From positions 62,001 to 126,000 of the forward strand of contig NZ_JNXT01000012.1 of the NCBI RefSeq assembly GCF_000716675.1: 64,000 nucleotides of DNA, given 5' to 3'. Below, piece after piece: positions 44,404-52,361 of the stretch. The DNA is from Streptomyces alboflavus. GTDB lineage: Bacteria > Actinomycetota > Actinomycetes > Streptomycetales > Streptomycetaceae. How positions within the stretch are numbered: position 1 is the stretch's first letter; every line of letters starts with the position of its first letter. The notes below the pieces were generated by a model. The model was not told where the DNA came from, did not search any database, and was given only the letters and a program-made list of their open reading frames with translations. The position numbers were made by a program, and so were the translations under genes.

Positions 44404-45252
44404 TCACGCACCGCCGCGCAGGATGGAGTTGCCCTCATGGGTGGCCTCGGTGTCGGTGAGGTCGAGGGTGAGGCGGCCGCTGAGCCCGTAGAAGGCCACG
44501 GGGTTGCGCCACAGCACCCGGTCGACGGTGTCCTCGTCGAATCCGGCCGCCAGCATGGCGTCGCCGACCTTGCGGGTCTTGAGCGGATCGCTCTTGCCCC
44601 AGTCGGCGGCCGAGTTCACGAGGACCTGTTCGGGTCCGTACTCCCGCAGGATCGCCACCATCCGGTCCTCGTCCATCTTGGTGTCCGGATAGACGGAGAA
44701 GCCGAGCCAGCAGCCCGCGTCCTTGGCTTCCTTGACGGTGGTCTCGTTGAGGTGGTCGATCAGGACCCGCTCCAGGGGCAGCGCGGACTCCTGGACGACG
44801 TCGAGGGTGCGGCGCAGGCCCGCCAGCTTGTCGCGGTGCGGGGTGTGCACGAGAGCGGGCAGTTCGTGGTCGGCCGCGAGCTGCAGCTGGGTGGCGAGGG
44901 CGGTGTCCTCGGCGGGGGTCATGGAGTCGTAGCCGATCTCGCCGACGGCGACGACGTTGTCCTTGACGAGATAGCGCGGCAGCAGGTCGAGGACCGGTGT
45001 GCACCGCGAGTCGTTCGCCTCCTTGGGGTTGAGCGCGATCGTGCAGTGGTGGGCGATGCCGTACTGGGCGGCGCGGAAGGGTTCCCAGCCCAGGAGGGAG
45101 TCGAAGTAGTCGACGAAGGAGGCGGGCGAGGTGCGGGGCTGGCCGAGCCAGAACGCGGGCTCGACGACGGCGCGGACGCCGGCGGCATGCATCGCCTCGT
45201 AGTCGTCGGTGGTGCGGGAGGTCATGTGGATGTGGGGGTCGAAGATGCGCAT
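44404..45252 (-). CDS. TatD-like metal-dependent hydrolase (EboB-like)
   Basis: 282 residues from the ATG at 45252, which shares one base with the EboA-like stop (TGATG); a longer frame exists but lies inside that gene. Amidohydrolase fold: FDPHIHMTSRT (metal His pair), VGEIGYDS (Glu), LPALVHTPHRDK (His), VLIDHLNETT (His), NSAADWGKSD (Asp). The place in the operon identifies it as EboB-like rather than a DNase. Confidence 0.82.
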   Translation of the reverse strand: MRIFDPHIHMTSRTTDDYEAMHAAGVRAVVEPAFWLGQPRTSPASFVDYFDSLLGWEPFRAAQYGIAHHCTIALNPKEANDSRCTPVLDLLPRYLVKDNVVAVGEIGYDSMTPAEDTALATQLQLAADHELPALVHTPHRDKLAGLRRTLDVVQESALPLERVLIDHLNETTVKEAKDAGCWLGFSVYPDTKMDEDRMVAILREYGPEQVLVNSAADWGKSDPLKTRKVGDAMLAAGFDEDTVDRVLWRNPVAFYGLSGRLTLDLTDTEATHEGNSILRGGA

Positions 45253-46223
45253 CAGTACTCCTGGTCCTCGCCGGTGGACATCGAAGGGGGCGCGAGGGGC
45301 ACGGGGGCCGCCGGCCGGCCGGGGCTGGTGGCCGACGGGTGGTCGGGGTCCGCAACCGCCGGATGGTCGGGACTCGCGGCGCGGTCGCCCGGGCCGGTGG
45401 TGGCCGGGGCGTGGGCGTCGGTCGCCGTCGGTGGGTCGGTCAGGGCCAGGACGCGGTACAGATCCCCGGGGACGGTGCGGCCGGCGGCGGTGCGTTCGGC
45501 GGCGTAGTCGCCGAGCATGCGGGCCAGTTCGGTGTCGGCCCGGGCGCGGTGGGCGAGACCGGCGACGGCGTCGACGGGGACGCCGGTGAACAGGCACTTG
45601 AGGACGGCGTGACGCCAGTCGTGCGGAGCCAGGTGCTCGGCGGCGTACGGGCCGAGAGCGACGGCGACGAGCCGGGTGTCGTTGGTGCGCAGCGCGTCCT
45701 CGACCAGCGGCAGCGCGTCGGGCCCTGGCACCAGGTGCGGCAGGGCGGCCAGGACGGCGCGGCGTTCGGTGGCGGTGCCCTGTTCATAGAGCCGGGCGAG
45801 AGTGGCGGTGTCGGCGCGAGCGGCGTGCAGGAGGACCAGTCGGGCGGTGTCGGCGTGCTCGGGCCCGCAGCGGCGGCCCGCTTCGGCGAAGCGGAGCTCC
45901 CAGCTGGGGGTGGGGCCGGGCGCGGGGAGGTGGGCAGCCGCGCGGGCCCGGGCGGAGGTGGCTTCGGCGGAGGTTGCCTGGACCGAGGGCGCCTGGGTCG
46001 GCGCGGCTTGGGCCGGGGCGGTCTGGGACGGGACGGTCCGGACGGGGGCGGTCTGGACGGGGGCGGCTGGTGTGGCGGTGTCGCTGGAGCGGCTCGCGGC
46101 AGCTGCGGTGACGGCCTGGTCGAGCCAGGTGCGGGCGGCGTCGCCGAGGGCGGCGTCGAGGCGGGAGCGGAGGTCGGCGACCGCGGGGAGGCCGGTCGTG
46201 AGGGTCCGTGGGCTGTGGCTCAC
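45252..46223 (-). CDS. EboA-domain protein
   Basis: 323 residues. The middle (WELRFAEAGRRCG, ARLVLLHAARA, RRAVLAALPHLVPG, ALRTNDTRLVAVALGPYAAE, HDWRHAVLKCLFTGVPV) is the all-helical EboA domain. The N-terminal segment (about 50-95) is a Pro/Thr/Gln/Ala repeat (QTAPVRTVPSQTAPAQ) and the C-terminal 60 residues are Pro/Ala/Asp-rich; neither is part of the domain. Start overlaps the stop of the isomerase-like gene (ATGA). Confidence 0.78.
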   Translation of the reverse strand: MSHSPRTLTTGLPAVADLRSRLDAALGDAARTWLDQAVTAAAASRSSDTATPAAPVQTAPVRTVPSQTAPAQAAPTQAPSVQATSAEATSARARAAAHLPAPGPTPSWELRFAEAGRRCGPEHADTARLVLLHAARADTATLARLYEQGTATERRAVLAALPHLVPGPDALPLVEDALRTNDTRLVAVALGPYAAEHLAPHDWRHAVLKCLFTGVPVDAVAGLAHRARADTELARMLGDYAAERTAAGRTVPGDLYRVLALTDPPTATDAHAPATTGPGDRAASPDHPAVADPDHPSATSPGRPAAPVPLAPPSMSTGEDQEY

Positions 46224-47161
46224 GTGGTTCCTCCTGGTGACGCGGCCTCGCGGACGGCGGGACCGGCGGCGGCGATCCGGTCGGCCCGGCGCAGGAACTC
46301 AAGGGAACGGGAGGCGAGTTCGGGGCCCGCGTGGGAGTGGCGGGGCAGTTCGACGACGGTCAGGCCCTGGTAGCCGGTGGCGGCGAGGGCGCGCAGGACG
46401 GGCGGGAAGTCGATCTCGCCGTCACCGAACGGGAGGTGCTCGTGGACGCCGCGGCGCATGTCCTCGATCTGGACGTGCCGGAGCCAGGGCGCGGCGGCGC
46501 GCACGCAGTCGGCGGGTGACTCGGCTTCGAGGCACTGGCAGTGGCCGATGTCGAGGGTCAGGCCCAGCGGCTCGGGGTTACCGAGCAACTGACGGAGGTG
46601 GTGGAAGTCGGCGAGGGTGGCGAGCAGATGGCCGGGTTCGGGCTCGATGGCGAGCGGTACTCCGGCGCCGGACGCCGCGGCGAGGACAGGGGTGAGGGCG
46701 TCGGTGAGGCGCTGCCAGGCGGTGGCGTCGTCGATGCCGTCGGGGGTGATGCCGCTGAAGCAGTGGACGGCGTGGGCGTCCAGGTCCGCGGCAACCTGGA
46801 CGGCGCGGACGAGCAGGCGTACGCGGTCGGCGCGGCGCTGGGGGTCGGGGTCGAGGAGGGAGGGGCCGTGTTTGTGGCGCGGGTCGAGGACATAGCGGGC
46901 GCCGGTCTCGACAGTGACGGTCAGGCCGAGCCGGTTCAGGCGCCGGGCCACGCGGCGGGTGCGGGCGGCCAGGTCGGGCGCGAGGGGGTCGAGGTGCATG
47001 TGGTCGAGGGTCAGTCCGACTCCGGCGTAGCCGAGGTCGGCGAGCAGGCCGAGGGCGTCGTCGAGCCGCAGGTCGGTGAGCCCGTTGGTGCCGTAGCCGA
47101 ACCGGGGTCGCACGGGTGCGCCCGCCGTCCCGCGCGCGAACGTGCCGTCACCCGCGCTCAC
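46220..47161 (-). CDS. Sugar phosphate isomerase/epimerase-fold protein of the Ebo operon
   Basis: 313 residues, TIM barrel of the AP-endonuclease-2 type. Metal site: LAIEPEPGHLLA (Glu), GLTLDIGHCQCLE (Asp, His), LRHVQIEDM (His) and VVELPRHSH (Glu). Both ends are coupled (ATGA with the UbiA-like gene before and with EboA after). Probably isomerises or epimerises the pathway's cyclitol or sugar intermediate; inference. Confidence 0.82.
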   Translation of the reverse strand: MSAGDGTFARGTAGAPVRPRFGYGTNGLTDLRLDDALGLLADLGYAGVGLTLDHMHLDPLAPDLAARTRRVARRLNRLGLTVTVETGARYVLDPRHKHGPSLLDPDPQRRADRVRLLVRAVQVAADLDAHAVHCFSGITPDGIDDATAWQRLTDALTPVLAAASGAGVPLAIEPEPGHLLATLADFHHLRQLLGNPEPLGLTLDIGHCQCLEAESPADCVRAAAPWLRHVQIEDMRRGVHEHLPFGDGEIDFPPVLRALAATGYQGLTVVELPRHSHAGPELASRSLEFLRRADRIAAAGPAVREAASPGGTT

Positions 47162-48483
47162 GTCACACTCACCTTGCGGGCGAACCGGCGGGCCAGCGGG
47201 GCCAGGGCCGCCGTGAACAGAGCCGTGCCGAGGGCACCGGAGCGGGCGGCGAGGGCGGCCTGGAGCGGGATCAGGGCACGGATGCCGCCGCCGACGGCGC
47301 GTTGGGTCAAGGGAGGTGAGGGGTTCAGGGCGGCGTGGAGGTAGGGGCGGGCGGCCGTGGTGGCGTAGGCCGTGCCCAGGGCGAGGGTGGTGCTCGCCCG
47401 GACGGCGGCGGTGGCCCTTGGGCCGGGGCTGATGCCCCGTGGTCCAGAGCCGGCGCCGGGGCCGGGGTTGGTGCCCGGCGGGCCGGCGGCGGCTGCGGTC
47501 CGCCGGCCCGCCGGGGGGTGTGAGGTGTACGCCACGGCGTGCCCGAGGGCGAGCGTCGCGGCAAGGGCGCCCAACGGGGCCCCGGTCGAGCCGCCCTGGG
47601 TCTCGTGCCGGGACACCGTGGTCACGGCGAGCGTGTGGGCGGCGAGGGTCGCTGCGGCGGGCAGGGCGGAGCGGGCCGCTGCCGCGGGGCTTGGGCGGTG
47701 AGCACCGGTGCGGTGGGGGCCGGTGCGGCGCGGGCTCGATGTCCGTCCGGGCTTGGCCGTCCGTGTCGCCGAGGGACGTGCGGTGAGCGTCGTCAGGGCC
47801 GTGGAGGGCCGTGCGGTGAGCGCCGTCCGGGCCGTCGAGGGCAGCGTGGCCTTGGACCTGGCGGGGTGCGTCGCGACGGAGCTGGCGGGGTGCGTCGCGC
47901 TGGAGCTGGTGGGCCGGGATGCCTGGGTCTCGGCGGAGCGGGACGTCGCCGGGGAGGTCTTCGCGGCGGTCGGGGTGGCACGGGAGTCCGCGGCCGTGAA
48001 GGGGTGTGCGATCGCGTTCGCCCGAGTGCCCGCCCCTGTTGCCGTGGCCGTGGCGCCGAGGAGCAGGTCCAGGCCCCGGGCCGCCGCCATGGCGACGGGC
48101 CCCGCGGGGGTGCGCTTGAGGCCCAGGTCGTAGGCCCAGACCGTACCGGCGAGGGCGGTGGCGGTGGCCAGGGCGGGGCGGCCCGCGCGGGAGGCCAGGG
48201 CGAGGCCGCCCGCGGTGAACGCGACGGCGGCGGTGAAGGCAGCGATGGGTGTGACGCGGCCCGAGGGGATGGGGCGGTGGGGGCGGTCGACGGCGTCCTC
48301 GTCGCGGTCGGCCCAGTCGTTCAGGGCCATCCCGGCCTCGTACAGACAGAGGGAGGAACCGATGGCGAGGAAGGTGCCCCGGCCGGGGCGCAGGCCGGTG
48401 GCGGCGGCGCCTGCGAGGGCGTCGCCGGGGACGGTGAACAGGGCGGGCAGGCGCAGGAGTTCGGCCCAGGCGCGGAGGTTCAT
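47158..48483 (-). CDS. UbiA-family prenyltransferase-like membrane protein (EboC-like) with large low-complexity insert
   Basis: 441 residues from the ATG at 48483 (ATGA with the repeat-protein gene). LRLPALFTVPGDALAGA at the start and ALNDWADRDEDAVDRPHRP (the Asp-rich NDxxD site) identify UbiA/EboC. Hydrophobic helices occur at about 55-85, 90-110 and again after 300. Between about 150 and 290 lies a hydrophilic Ala/Thr/Ser/Arg-rich insert (for example ATHPASSVATHPARS) that cannot be membrane and is not known in the family; the second Asp motif is hard to find. Binding of a prenyl diphosphate is plausible, activity uncertain. Confidence 0.75.
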   Translation of the reverse strand: MNLRAWAELLRLPALFTVPGDALAGAAATGLRPGRGTFLAIGSSLCLYEAGMALNDWADRDEDAVDRPHRPIPSGRVTPIAAFTAAVAFTAGGLALASRAGRPALATATALAGTVWAYDLGLKRTPAGPVAMAAARGLDLLLGATATATGAGTRANAIAHPFTAADSRATPTAAKTSPATSRSAETQASRPTSSSATHPASSVATHPARSKATLPSTARTALTARPSTALTTLTARPSATRTAKPGRTSSPRRTGPHRTGAHRPSPAAAARSALPAAATLAAHTLAVTTVSRHETQGGSTGAPLGALAATLALGHAVAYTSHPPAGRRTAAAAGPPGTNPGPGAGSGPRGISPGPRATAAVRASTTLALGTAYATTAARPYLHAALNPSPPLTQRAVGGGIRALIPLQAALAARSGALGTALFTAALAPLARRFARKVSVT

Positions 48484-48782
48484 GAGGCCTCCTCGGGACG
48501 GGTGGAAGGGGGTGACTGGGGTGCGGGCGGTCGTGGCGATGCGGCGACGGGCGCGGTGACGGACGCCGACGCGGGCACAGGGGCCGACCCGGGCACAGGG
48601 GCCGACCCGGGCACGGGAGCCGACCCGAGCACGGGAGCCGACCCGAGCACGGGAGCCGACCCGAGCACGGGAGCCGACCCGAGCACGCGGACCGACCCGA
48701 GCACGGGAGCCGACCCGCGCGCGGTGACCGACGCGGGCGCAGGGTGGGGCGGCCCGTGCAGGACCAGATGCCGGGCGTTCAC
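48480..48782 (-). CDS. 100-residue hexapeptide-repeat protein within the Ebo operon
   Basis: GTG at 48782 overlaps the stop of the inositol-phosphate-synthase-like gene (GTGA), and its stop overlaps the next start (ATGA). Coupling at both ends argues that it is translated. It starts VNARHLVLHGPPHPAP, then about eight GSAPV(L/P) units coded by 18-bp DNA repeats, and ends EEAS. No fold expected. It may be a linker product of repeat expansion with no function, or a repeat-swollen version of a small gene. Confidence 0.5.
   Translation of the reverse strand: MNARHLVLHGPPHPAPASVTARGSAPVLGSVRVLGSAPVLGSAPVLGSAPVLGSAPVPGSAPVPGSAPVPASASVTAPVAASPRPPAPQSPPSTRPEEAS
48573..48716. repeat. 18-bp tandem repeat, about 8 units
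   Basis: Unit close to GGGAGCCGACCCGAGCAC. Eight in-register copies with few differences, all inside the small repeat-protein gene and multiples of three in length. Confidence 0.88.
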
Positions 48783-50233
48783 GTGGTCTCCCGGAGGCGG
48801 TCGGCGAAGGCGAGGAGTGCGAGGTGCTGGTCGGGTAGGGCGGAGGAGGCGCCGGGGTCGGGATCCTTGAAGTAGAAGGCAAGTTCGGGGCGTGGTCCGT
48901 CGAGTCCTGCTTCGTGGGCGCGGGCCAGGAGGCGGGCCAGGTCCAGGATCAGGGGTGCGGCGAGGGCCGAGTCGCAGCCCTGCCAGGTGGTCTGGAGGGT
49001 CATGCGGGTGCCGAGGAAGCCGTCGAACGCGATGTGGTCCCAAGCGGTCTTCCAGTCGCCGAGGGCGGGGACGTCGTCGATGTGGACCTCGCCCTCGGGG
49101 ACGGTGCCGAGGGTGTCGGCGAGGACGCGTTCCTTGCCCGCGTTCTTGGCGGCGGCCGCGGCGGGGTCGGCGAGGGCGGCGCCGTCGCCACCGCCGAGGA
49201 GGTTGGTGCCGGACCAGGCACGGACGGCCAGGGCGCGCTGGGCGAACATCGGGCCGAGCACGGACCGCAGCAGCGTCTGCCCGGTCTTGCCGTCCCGCCC
49301 GGCGAAGGGCAGCCCGGAGGCGGCGGCCAGGGCGGCGAGGGCGGGGTGGTGCAGGCCGGTCGAGGGGGTGAAGTTGACGTAGGGGGCACCGGCGCGGAGC
49401 GCGGCGGCGGCGTAGAGGGAGCTGGGCGGCAGCCGGTCGGCGGAACTGGGGGGCGGTTCGGCTGAGGCGGGCGTCGATGCGGACGAGCCCGGCCCCGGTT
49501 CGGGAGTGGTTGGGGCTGACCCGGCAGAAGCGGACGCCGCGTCGCCCACGCCCGACCCGCCCGACCCGGACCTCAAGCCCGACCCCAAGCCCGAGTCCGA
49601 GTCCGAGTCCGACCCCAAGCTCGACCTCGACCCCAAGCCCGAGTCCGAGTTCGACCCCGCCGAAGCAGACCCCACCCCGGTCGCGCCGACCGCCGGTGCG
49701 CCCGGCACCAACGCCGGTTCCGTCGAGGCCACGTTGATGACGACCACGCGGGCCAGCCGGTGGCGGTGGGTGAAGTCGCGGATCTCCTCGGCGAAGGCGG
49801 TGATCAGCTCGTCGTCGGTGCGGGAGTCGCCGGGGAGGGGCCCGCCCGTGCGGATCTCGGCGTCGGCGGCGGCCAGTTCGGCGTGCACGGCGGTAGGGAG
49901 GCCGTGGGGCAGGACGCCTCCGGCGGCGAGGTGTTCGGCGCGTTTGGGCAGCGGGCACTCCATGGTGTCGTGCCCGCCGAAGACGAGGGAGGACAACGTC
50001 GGCAGTCCGATGCCGGAGAAGGGAGGTGTCTCGGTGACCAGGCCGGTGGGCGGGTGCAGCCCCGCCGACATCGCCGCGCAGCCCGCGATGGCTGTCGTAG
50101 CGACGGAGCCGCGCGCTCCGATCAGCCACACCCCGGTCCGGCCCGGGCCGGTGGAAGCGGCCAGGCGCACGCCAGCAGAACTGGCAGAGCCGGCAGAGCT
50201 GGCAGAGCTGGCAGAAGGGGACTCGGTGGACAC
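48779..50233 (-). CDS. Inositol-3-phosphate synthase family protein (Ebo operon)
   Basis: 484 residues from the GTG at 50233 with AGGAGG 7 bases upstream. NAD fold VWLIGARGSVATTAIAG, then FGGHDTM, VVVINVASTEP, GAPYVNFTPST, GLPFAGRDGKTGQTLLRSVL and FDGFLGTRMTLQ, all of the myo-inositol-phosphate synthase family. A Ser/Gly/Asp-rich insert (about 180-270, SDSDSGLGS type) splits the fold; a short Ser/Ala-rich tail precedes it. Actinobacteria have paralogues of unknown product; here it heads the operon and takes the place that the dehydroquinate-synthase-like EboD has in cyanobacteria. Likely makes a cyclitol-type precursor. Confidence 0.82.
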   Translation of the reverse strand: MSTESPSASSASSAGSASSAGVRLAASTGPGRTGVWLIGARGSVATTAIAGCAAMSAGLHPPTGLVTETPPFSGIGLPTLSSLVFGGHDTMECPLPKRAEHLAAGGVLPHGLPTAVHAELAAADAEIRTGGPLPGDSRTDDELITAFAEEIRDFTHRHRLARVVVINVASTEPALVPGAPAVGATGVGSASAGSNSDSGLGSRSSLGSDSDSDSGLGSGLRSGSGGSGVGDAASASAGSAPTTPEPGPGSSASTPASAEPPPSSADRLPPSSLYAAAALRAGAPYVNFTPSTGLHHPALAALAAASGLPFAGRDGKTGQTLLRSVLGPMFAQRALAVRAWSGTNLLGGGDGAALADPAAAAAKNAGKERVLADTLGTVPEGEVHIDDVPALGDWKTAWDHIAFDGFLGTRMTLQTTWQGCDSALAAPLILDLARLLARAHEAGLDGPRPELAFYFKDPDPGASSALPDQHLALLAFADRLRETT

Positions 50234-50281
50234 GGCTGCCTCCTGTCGTCGGACACGTACGGTCGTCACCCGCACCACGCG

Positions 50282-50491
50282 GACCGGGGCCCGCGCCCTG
50301 CGGTACTTCACTCGCGCCTCACGGACCGGGATCCGCGCCTCGCGGTACCTCACCCGCGCCACACGGACCCCGGTCCGCGCCTCGCGGTACCTCACTCGCG
50401 CCACACGGACAGGCATCCGCGCCCTGCGGCACCTCACCCACACCACGCGGACAGGCATCCGCGCCCTGCGGCACCTCACCCGCACCACGCG
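50282..50491. repeat. Five tandem 42-bp repeats upstream of the synthase gene
   Basis: Units begin at 50282, 50324, 50366, 50408 and 50450. They lie 48 bases before the GTG start in the leader of the operon. The frame stays open through them (14-residue Arg/Val-rich repeats) but the ribosome site is at the GTG, so they are probably untranslated. Confidence 0.88.
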
Positions 50492-50865
50492 GGCCGAACT
50501 CCACACCAAGCGGACCGAGCCTCACGCCGCACGGACCGAACTCCACGCCATGCAACGCGAGTTCCACGCCGGACGATGCGGACTCCGCCCACCTCATGCG
50601 ACGAGCCCCGCACCACGCGGCACATCCCCCGCACCACGCGGGTCGAACCCCGCACCGCACCATGCGAATGCGAACCCCACGCCGCACCACGTCAACGCGA
50701 ACCCCACACCACACAGCGCGAACCCCACGCCGTACAGCGTGACCCTCACGCCGCACGAGGTGGACCCCACCGCACGCAGACCGGTCCACGCCGCGCGAAG
50801 CGAACCCCACCGCACGCAGACCGGACTCCACGCCGCGCGAAGCGAACCCCGCCCCGCGCCCGGCG
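50492..50865. repeat. Degenerate GC-rich repeats between operons
   Basis: Many imperfect copies of a roughly 20-base word (GCGAACCCCACGCCGCAC type) and a direct repeat of about 40 bases (near 50764 and 50805). No gene is seen in the 680 bases between 50234 and 50915; the promoter of the Ebo operon must lie in or beside these repeats. Confidence 0.65.
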
Positions 50866-50877
50866 AGGTGGGCAAGA

Positions 50878-50911
50878 CGGTGGGCGGAGGTCCGGCGTCC
50901 TCCGCCCACCG
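50878..50911 (-). terminator. Terminator of the ThuA/PQQ operon
   Basis: CGGTGGGCGGAGG and CCTCCGCCCACCG form a 13-bp stem with an 8-base loop, 5 bases past the stop of the ThuA gene. Confidence 0.75.
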
Positions 50912-50915
50912 TCGT

Positions 50916-52346
50916 CTAGTGGCTGCCCACCTGACTGGTGGTGGGCAGGTCCGGACCGGTGGGGAGCGCCTTGCCGGAGGGGAGCTCCTTGATCCGGATG
51001 TCGCGGAACGCGACCTGGTCGTCGGCGCCGTGGTTCTGGATGCCGATGTGGCCGTCGCGCAGGCTCCGCGCCGGGTCGGTGTTGGTGAAGTCGTTGATCT
51101 TCACGCCGTTGAGCCAGATCTGCAGGTGCTCGCCCTCGACGCGGAGTTCGTAGGTGTTCCACTGTCCCGGCGGGTTCAGGGCCCGGTCGCGGGCGGCGAG
51201 GTCGGCGGACTTGAAGCCGTAGACCGAGCCGGTGGTCTTCTCGGGGACGTCGGTGGCGTCGATCTGGATCTCGTAGCCGTTGTTGACGGCGGTCCAGGGG
51301 TCGTCGGAGGGCGGGAAGCCCACGAAGATCCCGGAGTTGTCGTCCTTGTCGGCGCCGGAGATCTTCCAGTCGAGCTTCAGGGAGTACGAGCCGAACTGCT
51401 TGGGTTCGTACCAGAGCAGGCCCATGCCGCCGACGGAGGTGATGGTGCCGTCGTCCTTCCGCTCGAAGGAGCCGGGTCCGGCCTGCTTCCAGCGGGCGAG
51501 GGAGGCGGCGGTGCCGTCGAAGAGGGGGGTGTAGCCCTGTTCGGGACGGCAGTCGGCCTGGGCGGCGCCGACGGCGTAGCGGATGCCGCCGAGGAGGTGC
51601 CCCCGGAAGGCGGGGTCGGCGTAGGACTCCTTGGTGTGGCCGCCGCCGGTGTAGAAGGAGCGGCCGGGGGTGCCGTCGACGGACCCCTGGCACCAGGCGA
51701 TGGGGTGGTCGCCGCCCATGGTGCCGCCGCTGTAGGACGACTCGTCGAGGGTGGCGAGGACGCGGGCACGGTCGCGCGGGTTGGCGCGGTAGTTGTACCA
51801 CTCGTCGGTGCGGTCCCAGACCGCGCCGAGGTGGGCGGTGGCCGGGTGGGCATGGTCCTCGACCTTGATCTTCGCGGGTTGGATCGCGGGGTGGGACTGG
51901 AAGTAGGCGCCCGCGAGGCGGCCGTAGAAGGGCCAGTCGTACTCGGTGTCGGCGGCGGCGTGGACACCGACGTAGCCGCCGCCCGCGCGGATGTAGCGCT
52001 CGAAGGCGGACTGCTGTTTGCCGTTCAGGACGTCGCCGGTGGTGGAGAGCCAGATGACGGCGTCGTAGCGGGCGAGGTTCTTGGTGGTGAAGGCGCCCGC
52101 GTTCTCGGTCGCGTCGACGGTGAAGCCGTGTACGGCGCCGAGGTCCTTGACGGCGGCGATGCCGTCGGGGATGGAGTCGTGGCGGAATCCGGCCGTCTTG
52201 GAGAAGACCAGGACCCGTTCGCCCGCCTTCTTCCGGTCGCTGTCCGGGCGGGCGGAGTCCGAGTCGGACGCCGCCGGGCCGGAGACACAGCCGATGAGCA
52301 GGGCGGCGGCCGCCGTCGCGGTGATCAGACGTGCTGGTGCGCGCAT
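50916..52346 (-). CDS. Lipoprotein with ThuA and DUF1080 (3-keto-disaccharide hydrolase-like) domains
   Basis: 476 residues. Lipobox LLIGC at about 17-21. ThuA domain about 43-260: VLVFSKTAGFRHDS, AVIWLSTTGDVL, GYVGVHAAADTEYDWPFY, HPIAWCQ, RSFYTGGGHTKESY. DUF1080 domain about 275-460: FDGTAASLARWKQ, SYSLKLDWKIS, NSGIFVGFP, NGYEIQIDATD, WNTYELRVEG, IGIQNHGADDQVAFRDIRI, a concanavalin-like beta sandwich. DUF1080 members were recently shown to cleave 3-keto-glycosides. It is anchored outside the membrane beside a secreted sugar dehydrogenase, which suggests oxidation followed by cleavage of a glycoside. Confidence 0.87.
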   Translation of the reverse strand: MRAPARLITATAAAALLIGCVSGPAASDSDSARPDSDRKKAGERVLVFSKTAGFRHDSIPDGIAAVKDLGAVHGFTVDATENAGAFTTKNLARYDAVIWLSTTGDVLNGKQQSAFERYIRAGGGYVGVHAAADTEYDWPFYGRLAGAYFQSHPAIQPAKIKVEDHAHPATAHLGAVWDRTDEWYNYRANPRDRARVLATLDESSYSGGTMGGDHPIAWCQGSVDGTPGRSFYTGGGHTKESYADPAFRGHLLGGIRYAVGAAQADCRPEQGYTPLFDGTAASLARWKQAGPGSFERKDDGTITSVGGMGLLWYEPKQFGSYSLKLDWKISGADKDDNSGIFVGFPPSDDPWTAVNNGYEIQIDATDVPEKTTGSVYGFKSADLAARDRALNPPGQWNTYELRVEGEHLQIWLNGVKINDFTNTDPARSLRDGHIGIQNHGADDQVAFRDIRIKELPSGKALPTGPDLPTTSQVGSH

Positions 52347-52361
52347 GGGGTGCCCCCGTCC

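Noticed and set aside
44404..45597. Longer start for the TatD-like protein
   Set aside because: The extension lies wholly within the EboA-like coding region and is Arg/Pro-rich; the ATG at 45252 overlaps the EboA stop as TGATG.
48573..50491. CRISPR array for the 18-bp and 42-bp repeats
   Set aside because: Units are contiguous with no unique spacers, the 18-bp set is in coding frame, and no cas genes are present.
50234..50509. N-terminal extension of the inositol-phosphate-synthase-like protein through the 42-bp repeats
   Set aside because: A GTG with AGGAGG at the right distance lies after the repeats, and the extension is a monotonous Arg/Val repeat with no family counterpart.
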